Below are positions 45,993 through 52,958 of a DNA stretch of 64,000 nucleotides, one piece after another. The notes below the pieces were generated by a model. The model did not search any database and was not told the origin of the DNA. It saw only the letters and a list, made by a program, of their open reading frames with translations. Positions within the stretch are counted from its first letter, which is position 1, and each line of letters starts with the position of its first letter. The stretch lies in contig NZ_CP010684.1 of assembly GCF_002407245.1 (NCBI RefSeq), positions 1 to 64,000 of the forward strand. The letters are read 5' to 3'. Origin of the DNA: Phaeobacter piscinae (GTDB lineage: Bacteria; Pseudomonadota; Alphaproteobacteria; Rhodobacterales; Rhodobacteraceae). The translations under genes and the position numbers were made by a program.

Positions 45993-47078
45993 TCACAGGC
46001 GCGCTTCGGTGTTGGGGTCAAAGAGTGAGGCGCGGCCCGTGTCAAAGCCGATGCGCAACCGGTCGCCTGCCGACACCCGGCTGGCCCCATCCATGCGCAG
46101 GCGCAAATTTTGCGTGCCCTGGGTGGCATAGACCAACGTGTCCGACCCCAGCCCCTCGACCAGATCCACCAGCACCTCGGCGGTGGTATCCGCGCGGGTG
46201 ATCTGCTCTCCAGTCAGGATATGTTCGGGGCGGATGCCGATCACGGCGGCGCCATGATGCGGCCCGTTCTGGTAGGCGTACCCCTGCATCGGCAGGGCGA
46301 GATCGCCGGCATGGAACACGCCGTCAATCAGCACCCCCTCAATCAGGTTCATGGCCGGGCTGCCGATAAACCCGGCGACATAGAGGTTCTGAGGCCGGTT
46401 ATAAATCTCATCCGGGCTGCTCAGCTGCATGATCCGCCCGCCCTTCATGATGGCGATACGGTCCGCCAGCGTCATCGCCTCGACCTGATCATGGGTCACG
46501 TAGATCATGGTATTCGCCAATTGCTGATGCAGCCGCTTCAGCTCCACCCGCAGATCGGCGCGCAGCTTGGCATCCAGATTGGACAGCGGTTCATCAAACA
46601 GGAACACATCCACATCGCGCACAAGCGCCCGCCCGATGGCGACGCGCTGGCGTTGCCCGCCCGACAACGCGGCGGGTTTGCGTTTCAGCAGCGGTTCGAT
46701 CTGCAACACCTCGGCGGCGCGGGCCACGCGTTTGGCGATCTCCGGCTTTGGAAGGCGGGCGTTTTTCAGGCCAAAGGAAAGGTTCCCCTCCACCGTCATC
46801 TGCGGGTAAAGCGCATAGGACTGGAACACCATGCCAATGCCGCGCTCCGACGGTTCCGCCCAGGTGACATTCTGGCCTTGAATGAAAATCTGCCCGTCGC
46901 TGATATCCAGCAGGCCCGCGATACAGTTCAGCAAGGTGGACTTGCCGCATCCGGATGAGCCGAGCAGCACCAGAAATTCGCCCTGTTCGATATCTAGGTT
47001 CAGCTGATGCAGCACCTGCAGCTCGCCGAAATGGAGGTCGAGGTCGCGGATCTCAACGGAGTGGGTCATAAGTGTCAT
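45993..47078 (-). CDS. Carbohydrate ABC transporter ATPase (MalK/UgpC type)
   Basis: A 361-residue ATPase powering carbohydrate import. Walker A is LLGSSGCGKSTLLN near residue 40. The signature ALSGGQRQRVAIGRAL is near residue 137, Walker B is VFLFDEPLSNLDAKLR, and the H-loop is IYVTHDQVEAMTLADR. A C-terminal regulatory OB-fold region with IGIRPEHIL begins near 240, typical of the MalK/UgpC/MsmK group. It follows the second permease by 6 bp. Confidence 0.93.
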   Translation of the reverse strand: MTLMTHSVEIRDLDLHFGELQVLHQLNLDIEQGEFLVLLGSSGCGKSTLLNCIAGLLDISDGQIFIQGQNVTWAEPSERGIGMVFQSYALYPQMTVEGNLSFGLKNARLPKPEIAKRVARAAEVLQIEPLLKRKPAALSGGQRQRVAIGRALVRDVDVFLFDEPLSNLDAKLRADLRVELKRLHQQLANTMIYVTHDQVEAMTLADRIAIMKGGRIMQLSSPDEIYNRPQNLYVAGFIGSPAMNLIEGVLIDGVFHAGDLALPMQGYAYQNGPHHGAAVIGIRPEHILTGEQITRADTTAEVLVDLVEGLGSDTLVYATQGTQNLRLRMDGASRVSAGDRLRIGFDTGRASLFDPNTEARL

Positions 47079-47084
47079 GAGAGA

Positions 47085-48014
47085 TCAGCCTTTCACGGCG
47101 CCAGCAGCAATGCCGCGCACAAACAGTTTGCCAGAGACGAGATAGATCACCAGCGGCACCAACCCGGTGAGAAGGGTTGCGGCCATGTTGACGTTATATT
47201 CCTTCACCCCCTGGACGGAGTTGACGATATTGTTGAGCTGCACCGTCATCGGATAGGTTTCGGGCTTGGTGTAGATCACGCCAAACAGGAAATCGTTCCA
47301 GATTCCGGTGACTTGCAGGATCATGGCCACGACGAAGATCGGGATCGACATTGGCACCATGACGCGCAGATAGATGCCCCAGAACCCGGCGCCATCCACC
47401 CGCGCCGCCTTGAACAGCTCCTCCGGCAGGGAGGCAAAATAGTTGCGGAACAACAGTGTCAGGATCGGCATGCCAAAGATTGAATGCACCAGCACCAGCC
47501 CCCACAGCGATCCCATCAGCTTCAGCTCGCGCAGGATGATCACAATCGGATAAAGCATGGTCTGATAGGGGATGAAGGCGCCGATGATCAGGATGGTGAA
47601 AAACGTCTCCGACCCTTTGAACCGCCAGTTTGCGAGTGCGTAGCCATTGACGCTGGCGATGGCGATGGACAGCGCCACTGACGGCACCAGGATCTTGATC
47701 GAATTGCCAAACCCCCGGCTCAGCCCGTCGCAATTGATGCCGGTGCAGGCCTCCGACCAGGCCTTGACCCAGGGCTGAAACGTGATCTCGACCGGCGGCG
47801 AAAAGATATTGCCGAGCCGGATTTCGGGCATCCCCTTGAGCGAGGTCACCACCATCACGTAGAGCGGCAGCAGATAGTAGAGCGCGATCAGCAGCAGCGT
47901 TCCATAAAGCATGACATTTCGCCGCGAAACCTTCGCCTTTGGCTTGGTGCCGCGCGGGCCGTCCAGAATACGGACCGGGGTGGCCTTCGGGGTTTGTGGG
48001 GACAGATCAACCAC
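47085..48014 (-). CDS. Carbohydrate ABC transporter permease 2 (MalG-like)
   Basis: A 309-residue inner membrane permease with six expected helices. The EAA loop contacting the ATPase reads EELFKAARVDGAGFWGIYLRVMVP. The N-terminal 30 residues are cytoplasmic and basic. The start is GTG 48014 (VDLSPQTPKATP), with GAGGAAAG four to five bases upstream, overlapping the upstream permease by eight bases; the longer frame to 48053 is rejected. A near-perfect parS-like palindrome lies in its first 40 codons (47916-47930). Confidence 0.88.
   Translation of the reverse strand: MVDLSPQTPKATPVRILDGPRGTKPKAKVSRRNVMLYGTLLLIALYYLLPLYVMVVTSLKGMPEIRLGNIFSPPVEITFQPWVKAWSEACTGINCDGLSRGFGNSIKILVPSVALSIAIASVNGYALANWRFKGSETFFTILIIGAFIPYQTMLYPIVIILRELKLMGSLWGLVLVHSIFGMPILTLLFRNYFASLPEELFKAARVDGAGFWGIYLRVMVPMSIPIFVVAMILQVTGIWNDFLFGVIYTKPETYPMTVQLNNIVNSVQGVKEYNVNMAATLLTGLVPLVIYLVSGKLFVRGIAAGAVKG
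47916..47930. other. Distal parS-like palindrome (one arm mismatch)
   Basis: ATTTCGCCGCGAAAC differs only at the first base from the two identical parS-like sites near the origin. It is inside the permease gene, about 46 kb from parB in this window. Confidence 0.35.
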
Positions 48015-48939
48015 GTTTCTTTCCTCCGAATTCCAGATAGGCCCAGGGCACAAGGATGATGATCACCGACAGCAGCATCATGGTGGAGGCGGCAAAGCCC
48101 TGACCCAGATTCTGGGCCTCAAACATGTAGTTGATCACGTATTTCGCAGGCACCTCGGATGAAATGCCGGGACCGCCATTGGTCTGGGCCACCACCAGAT
48201 CGTAAAGCTTGATAATGCCGCTGGCGATGATCACCAGCGCGGTGACAAACACCGGGCGCATCATTGGGATGATCACCCGGACATAGGTCTTGGTCACGCC
48301 GATCCCGTCAACGCGGGCGGCCTTCCAGATGTCCTCATCAATGCCGCGCAGCCCCGCCAGCATGATCACCATGACAAAGCCGCTGCCCTGCCACAGCCCG
48401 GCGATCAGCACGCCGAAAATCACCGTTTCCGGGTTGTTCAGCGGGTCAAAAGCAAAGCTCTCCCAACCCCAGCTGCGCACTACATTCTGAATGCCGAAAT
48501 CCGGGTTTAGGATCCATTGCCAGGCCAATCCGGTCACCACAAAAGACAGCGCAAACGGGTAGAGAAAGATGGTACGAAACGCGCCCTCAAAGCGGATCTT
48601 GCGATCCAGCAGCGCCGCCAGTGTGAAACCGATCGCCATGGTCAGCACCAGCGAGCAGAGGCCATAGATCAGCAGGTTTTCGACCGAGATCAACCAACGA
48701 TTGCTGGACCAGAGCCGCTCATATTGATCGAAACCGACGAATTTCCACTTCGGCAGCAGCCGCGATTTGGTGAAGGAATGCGCAACCGTCCAGGCGGTGC
48801 CGCCCATGAACACCACCAGCGCGGTGAGGATCATCGGCACGGAGGCGATTTTTGCATTGAGATTGCGCAGCACGCGGGGCGGGCGCGGCCGGGCCGCGGG
48901 GTTGTGTCCGCTGCGGCCGGTTGGAGGGGCTAGTGTCAT
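48007..48939 (-). CDS. Carbohydrate ABC transporter permease 1 (MalF-like)
   Basis: A 310-residue six-helix permease pairing with the MalG-like subunit. The EAA-type loop is EDIWKAARVDGIGVTKTYVRVIIP. The N-terminal region (about 1-35) is rich in Arg and Pro and cytoplasmic. It lies downstream of the binding-protein gene, separated by a stable hairpin (48992-49019). The 3' end overlaps permease 2, so translation of the two permeases is coupled. Confidence 0.9.
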   Translation of the reverse strand: MTLAPPTGRSGHNPAARPRPPRVLRNLNAKIASVPMILTALVVFMGGTAWTVAHSFTKSRLLPKWKFVGFDQYERLWSSNRWLISVENLLIYGLCSLVLTMAIGFTLAALLDRKIRFEGAFRTIFLYPFALSFVVTGLAWQWILNPDFGIQNVVRSWGWESFAFDPLNNPETVIFGVLIAGLWQGSGFVMVIMLAGLRGIDEDIWKAARVDGIGVTKTYVRVIIPMMRPVFVTALVIIASGIIKLYDLVVAQTNGGPGISSEVPAKYVINYMFEAQNLGQGFAASTMMLLSVIIILVPWAYLEFGGKKRG

Positions 48940-48991
48940 GATATGTCTCGTTCTGGATCAGCGCGCCGATCAGGGCAGACGGCAACGCCAA

Positions 48992-49019
48992 CCGGGGCGC
49001 AAATCAAGGCGCGCCCCGG
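48992..49019 (-). terminator. Intercistronic hairpin after binding-protein gene
   Basis: A 9-bp perfect stem CCGGGGCGC/GCGCCCCGG just after the binding-protein stop. In such operons hairpins here stabilise the upstream mRNA and reduce read-through, giving more binding protein than permease. Confidence 0.5.
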
Positions 49020-49031
49020 CTGAAATGCGGC

Positions 49032-50261
49032 TCAGTCAGCGTCCGCGATAATCTCGGCATAGCGCGCCTGCGCATCCGCCGCCGCCATTTCAGAGGCCCA
49101 GAATTCCGCCATCAGATCCTGAATCTGCGCCTGGGTATCGGCGGAGAACGCCTGATCCATGCTGGGCAGAACATTGCCATCCGCCAGAATCGCGAGGCCT
49201 TTCTTCATGCAGTCATTGGCTGCTGACAGATCGACATCTCCGCGCACCGGCAGGGAGCCCTTGGTCAGGTTGAAATCGACCTGAACCTCCTTGGAGATCA
49301 GCACCGACGCCATATCCATCTGCGCCTGTTTGACCTCTGCATCTTCAATCACCGGGAAATAAAACGCATCACCGCTGGTGTCGATGATCTGGTTCAGCCC
49401 CATGCCGGGCAGGCAGCTGTAATCCTGTCCGGCCACCTGTTCGGCAAGGGTGAATTCCCCCTGCGCCCAATCGCCCATGATCTGCCCGCCGGCCTTGCCG
49501 GTGATGACCATATTGGTGGCCAGGTTCCAGTCCTGCACATTGCTGTTGCGCGCCAGTTCGCGGGCGTCGACCACCGCATCGAAAACCTTGGCATATTGCG
49601 GCCCGGCGGCGACCTCGGCGTTGCGTTCCAGCGAGACCTTGCGCCAGCTGTCCTGATCGACCAGCCCAACAGTTAGCGCGCCAAAGGCGATCCGCTGCTG
49701 CCAGCCCTGCTGCCCCATCGCCAGCGGCACGATACCGGCCTCGGCCAGCTTTGGCGCGGCGGCGACAAATTCATACCAATCCTGCGGCACACTCATCCCC
49801 GCCTTGTCAAAGGCGTCGTGGCTGAGCCAGAGCCACTGCGTGGAATGGATATTGACCGGCACACAGTAGATGCGCCCCTCGTAGGTGCAGCTGTCCAGCA
49901 GCGACGGCGGGTTGACGATATCGCGCCAGCCTTCCTTTTCCGCCAGTTCGGTGAGGTCGGTCATCAGCCCCGCCTCGATCAGCTCCTCGGCCTGACGACC
50001 ATGGGTGAGCTGCGTTGCCGCCATCGGATCACCGCCCAGAATACGGCTGATAATGATCGGACGCGCAGTGGTACCGGATCCGGCGATGGCACCATCAACC
50101 CAGTTATGCGCGGTCTGATCATTGACCGCATCGGCAAATTTCGTAACCGCCGCAGCCTCCCCGCCTGAGGTCCACCAATGGGTCACCTCCAGATCGGCGG
50201 ACTGCGCGATGGTGGCGCTAACACTAAAGGCTGTCGTCATCAGCATAGATGTCAATTTCAC
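49032..50261 (-). CDS. Carbohydrate ABC transporter substrate-binding protein
   Basis: A 409-residue periplasmic family-1 solute-binding protein with a signal peptide (MKLTSMLMTTAFSVSATIAQS). The mature protein begins with LEVTHWWTSGGEAAAVTKFA, typical of glucose/oligosaccharide binders. Other marks are ATQLTHGRQAEELIEAGLM, WLWLSHDAFDKAGM and GQIMGDWAQGEF. The start codon is GTG 50261 with GGAGGAT upstream. It is the first gene of a six-gene operon (binding protein, two permeases, ATPase, isomerase, oxidoreductase), divergent from a LacI regulator. The sugar is not identifiable by eye. Confidence 0.92.
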   Translation of the reverse strand: MKLTSMLMTTAFSVSATIAQSADLEVTHWWTSGGEAAAVTKFADAVNDQTAHNWVDGAIAGSGTTARPIIISRILGGDPMAATQLTHGRQAEELIEAGLMTDLTELAEKEGWRDIVNPPSLLDSCTYEGRIYCVPVNIHSTQWLWLSHDAFDKAGMSVPQDWYEFVAAAPKLAEAGIVPLAMGQQGWQQRIAFGALTVGLVDQDSWRKVSLERNAEVAAGPQYAKVFDAVVDARELARNSNVQDWNLATNMVITGKAGGQIMGDWAQGEFTLAEQVAGQDYSCLPGMGLNQIIDTSGDAFYFPVIEDAEVKQAQMDMASVLISKEVQVDFNLTKGSLPVRGDVDLSAANDCMKKGLAILADGNVLPSMDQAFSADTQAQIQDLMAEFWASEMAAADAQARYAEIIADAD

Positions 50262-50278
50262 GATTTATCCTCCCTGAC

Positions 50279-50310
50279 TAAATCGTTATAGATCGACTTA
50301 TAACGATTTA
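50279..50310. promoter_or_regulatory. 32-bp palindromic operator (LacI-type)
   Basis: Perfect 12-bp arms TAAATCGTTATA (50279-50290) and TATAACGATTTA (50299-50310) with an 8-nt spacer. It lies between the divergent sugar-transport operon and the LacI regulator gene, immediately upstream of the Shine-Dalgarno site of the transport operon. Most probably the main operator of the adjacent regulator. Confidence 0.75.
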
Positions 50311-50411
50311 GATTGACCTCGCAAGATGTTTTCTGCAACACGAAGAACAGGACGTGGGGTCGCGGATCTGATAGGGATCCCAAACCCCGATATGAGCAAC
50401 GCGAGGCGCCA

Positions 50412-51452
50412 ATGGCCAAATCTACCCCCCCAAGCGACGGTCTGCCCCGCGATGGCAAGAAGCCGACGCTTAAAACCATCGCCAAGGCCAGCGGCATGGC
50501 CGTGCCCACGGTCTCGCGGGCGCTGTCCGATGCGCCCGATATCAGCGAAGCGACCAAGAAGAAGGTGCGCGAAATCGCCGATGCGCTTGGCTATGTGCCA
50601 AACCGCGCGGGCGTGCGGCTGCGCACCGGGCGCACCAATGTCATCAGTCTGGTGATGTCGGCAGAACGCGAGATGATGACCCAGACCGCCCGGTTGCTGA
50701 CCTCGCTGGGGCTGGCGCTGCGCGAAACCCAGTATCACCTCAATGTCTCACCGGTGTTTCCCGACGACGACCCGCTGCGCGCAGTGCGCTACATCGTGGA
50801 GAATCAGACCGCCGATTGCGTGATCTTCAATCAGGTCGAACCGGAGGATAAGCGCGCGGAATATCTGATTGAACGGAAGTTCCCATTTGCCACCCACGGG
50901 CGCACCAAATGGGCCGATCAGCACCCCTATTATGACTTCGATAATTTCGCCTTTTCCGAATTGTCGCTTGCCGAACTGGCGGCGCGTGGGCGCAGGAATA
51001 TCGTGCTGCTGGCGCCGCCTCTGGCGCAGAACTATGCCAACGATATGGTGAACGGCGCCCGCCACGCCGCCAAGGCGCTGGGGATCCAGCTGCACGTGGC
51101 CCGTCAGGTCCAGAGCAACGGTCTCTATAAGGATCTGCGCAACTGGGCGGCGCAGAAACACCGCGAAGATCCAACAATCGACGGCTTTCTCTGCGCCTCG
51201 ACCAACGCCACCATGTCCGTGGTTGCGGGTATGGAAAGCTGCGGCTGCACCGTCGGGCAGGAGTTCGACGTGGTCGCCAAGGAGGGGCTGCATATGCTGA
51301 AATTCGTGCGCCCCGAAATCATTGTCGTGCAGGAAGATATCGAAGCCACCGGCGTCTTCCTCGCCAAGGCGGCCCTTCAGGCGATCAAATCGCCGGAGCT
51401 GCCACCACAGCAGTTTCTGGAAGTACCAACCGAATTTGTCACCTGGGAATAA
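50412..51452 (+). CDS. LacI-family transcriptional regulator
   Basis: A 346-residue LacI-type regulator. The DNA-binding domain (about 17-75) has TLKTIAKASGMAVPTVSRAL followed by the hinge region LGYVPNRAGVRLRTGRTNVI. The effector-binding domain resembling a periplasmic binding protein runs from about 85 to the end. The start MAKSTPPSD at 50412 is preferred; the longer frame from 50313 reads through the promoter. It is divergent from the sugar ABC operon and followed by an isomerase, an oxidoreductase (now interrupted) and an aldehyde dehydrogenase, all plausibly under its control. Confidence 0.9.
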   Translation: MAKSTPPSDGLPRDGKKPTLKTIAKASGMAVPTVSRALSDAPDISEATKKKVREIADALGYVPNRAGVRLRTGRTNVISLVMSAEREMMTQTARLLTSLGLALRETQYHLNVSPVFPDDDPLRAVRYIVENQTADCVIFNQVEPEDKRAEYLIERKFPFATHGRTKWADQHPYYDFDNFAFSELSLAELAARGRRNIVLLAPPLAQNYANDMVNGARHAAKALGIQLHVARQVQSNGLYKDLRNWAAQKHREDPTIDGFLCASTNATMSVVAGMESCGCTVGQEFDVVAKEGLHMLKFVRPEIIVVQEDIEATGVFLAKAALQAIKSPELPPQQFLEVPTEFVTWE

Positions 51453-51475
51453 CCCAGACCCGAGGGAGAGCAGAC

Positions 51476-52531
51476 GTGACCACGCAGATCAAAGGCCCGG
51501 CCCTGTTCCTGGCGCAATTCGCCGGGGATGAGGCGCCGTTCAATTCACTGGAGACGATCACAAAATGGGCCGCCGGCCTTGGCTATCGGGGGGTGCAGAT
51601 CCCGACTTTCGACAGCCGCCTCTTTGATCTGGACCGCGCCGCCGAAAGCCAGACCTACTGCGACGAGGTAAAGGGCATCTGCGCCGATGCGGGCGTGGAG
51701 ATCACCGAACTGTCGACGCATCTTCAGGGCCAGCTGGTGGCGGTGAACCCGGCCTATGATCTCGCGCTGGATGCTTTTGCCCCGGACCATTGCCGCGGCA
51801 ACCCCGCCAAGCGGCAGGCCTGGGCGGTGGATCAGATGCACAAGGCCGCCACCGCCAGCCAGCGGCTGGGGCTGACGCATACGGTCAGCTTTACCGGCGC
51901 GCTCGCCTTTCCCTATCTCTATCCCTGGCCGCAGCGCCCGGAGGGGCTGATTGAGGAGACCTTCGCGGAGCTGGGCCGGCGCTGGACGCCGATCCTCAAC
52001 CACTATGCCGACTGCGGGCAGGATATCGGCTTTGAACTCCACCCCGGCGAGGATGTCTTTGACGGGGCGACGTTTGAAATGTTTGTGGACGCCTGCGGTG
52101 GGCACGCGGCGGCGATGATCAACTACGATCCCAGCCATTTCCTGCTGCAACAGCTGGATTACCTCGCCTTCATCGACCTCTACCATGACCGGATCAACGC
52201 CTTTCATGTGAAGGACGCGGAGTTCAATCCCGACGGGCGGCAGGGAGTCTATTCCGGCTATCAGAACTGGACCAACCGCGCCGGGCGCTTCCGGTCTCTG
52301 GGCGACGGGCAGGTTGATTTTTCAGCGATTTTTTCCAAGCTGACCCAATATGGCTATGACAGCTGGGCGGTGCTGGAATGGGAATGTTGCCTCAAATCAC
52401 CCGCACAGGGCGCCGCCGAGGGCGCGCCCTTCATCAAACGCCACCTGATCGAGGTCACCGATAAGGCCTTTGACGATTTTGCCGGGGGCGAGCGCGACAC
52501 TGACACAATCCGGGAGATGCTGGGACTATGA
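51476..52531 (+). CDS. Sugar phosphate isomerase/epimerase-like TIM barrel 2
   Basis: A 351-residue TIM-barrel protein of the xylose-isomerase-like superfamily, longer than the first isomerase of the locus. Metal-binding regions include TELSTHLQGQLVAVNP, GFELHPGEDVFDG, INYDPSHFLLQQLDY and NAFHVKDAEFNPDG, with Glu, Asp and His in the expected order. GTG start with GAGGGAGAG upstream. The stop overlaps the start of the following oxidoreductase gene by four bases. Large relatives of this type usually pair with Gfo/Idh/MocA enzymes in glycoside or polyol breakdown through 3-keto intermediates. Confidence 0.87.
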   Translation: MTTQIKGPALFLAQFAGDEAPFNSLETITKWAAGLGYRGVQIPTFDSRLFDLDRAAESQTYCDEVKGICADAGVEITELSTHLQGQLVAVNPAYDLALDAFAPDHCRGNPAKRQAWAVDQMHKAATASQRLGLTHTVSFTGALAFPYLYPWPQRPEGLIEETFAELGRRWTPILNHYADCGQDIGFELHPGEDVFDGATFEMFVDACGGHAAAMINYDPSHFLLQQLDYLAFIDLYHDRINAFHVKDAEFNPDGRQGVYSGYQNWTNRAGRFRSLGDGQVDFSAIFSKLTQYGYDSWAVLEWECCLKSPAQGAAEGAPFIKRHLIEVTDKAFDDFAGGERDTDTIREMLGL

Positions 52532-52917
52532 CGACAGAGCGTAAGACACGCCTCAAACTGGGCATGGTCGGGGGTGGCCAGGGGGCCTTCATCGGGGCAG
52601 TGCATCGGATCGCCGCGCGGATGGACGACCGCTTTCAGCTGGTCGCCGGGGCGCTGTCCTCCGATCCCGCACGCGCCGCTGCCAGCGCCGCCGAACTGGG
52701 GATTGCCCCGGATCGCAGCTATACCAGCTTTGAGGAGATGGCCCGGGCCGAGGCCGCCCGCGAAGATGGCATTGACGCGGTGGCGATCGTCACGCCCAAC
52801 CATCTGCACGCCGGGCCCAGCATCGCCTTTCTCAATGCAGGCATTCATGTGATCTGCGACAAACCCCTTGCTGCCAGCGCGGCGGAGGCCGAGGCGATGA
52901 AACAGGCCGCCGCAACC
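52528..52917 (+). pseudogene. Gfo/Idh/MocA oxidoreductase 2, 5' part (interrupted by transposon)
   Basis: The first 130 codons of a sugar dehydrogenase, with the Rossmann start LKLGMVGGGQGAFIGAVHRIA and the signature ICDKPLAASAAEAEAM. The gene is broken at 52917 by the Tn3-family element; the last five bases CAACC are the target duplication. The remaining 244 codons and the stop resume at 59848 in the same frame, so precise excision would restore a 374-residue enzyme. As it stands, translation runs into the transposon end and stops at 53112. Confidence 0.93.
52913..52917. repeat. Target site duplication, left copy
   Basis: CAACC directly before the left terminal repeat; the same five bases follow the right repeat at 59843-59847. 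Five-base duplications are the rule for Tn3-family transposition. Confidence 0.9.
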
Positions 52918-52955
52918 GGGGTCGCTTACGGCTGGGGGCGGAATAGTACGCTAAG
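52918..52955 (+). repeat. Left terminal inverted repeat (38 bp)
   Basis: Begins GGGGTCGCTTACGG and ends TACGCTAAG; identical over all 38 bases to the reverse complement of 59805-59842. GGGG...CTAAG ends are typical of the Tn3 family. Confidence 0.95.
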
Positions 52956-52958
52956 GGT

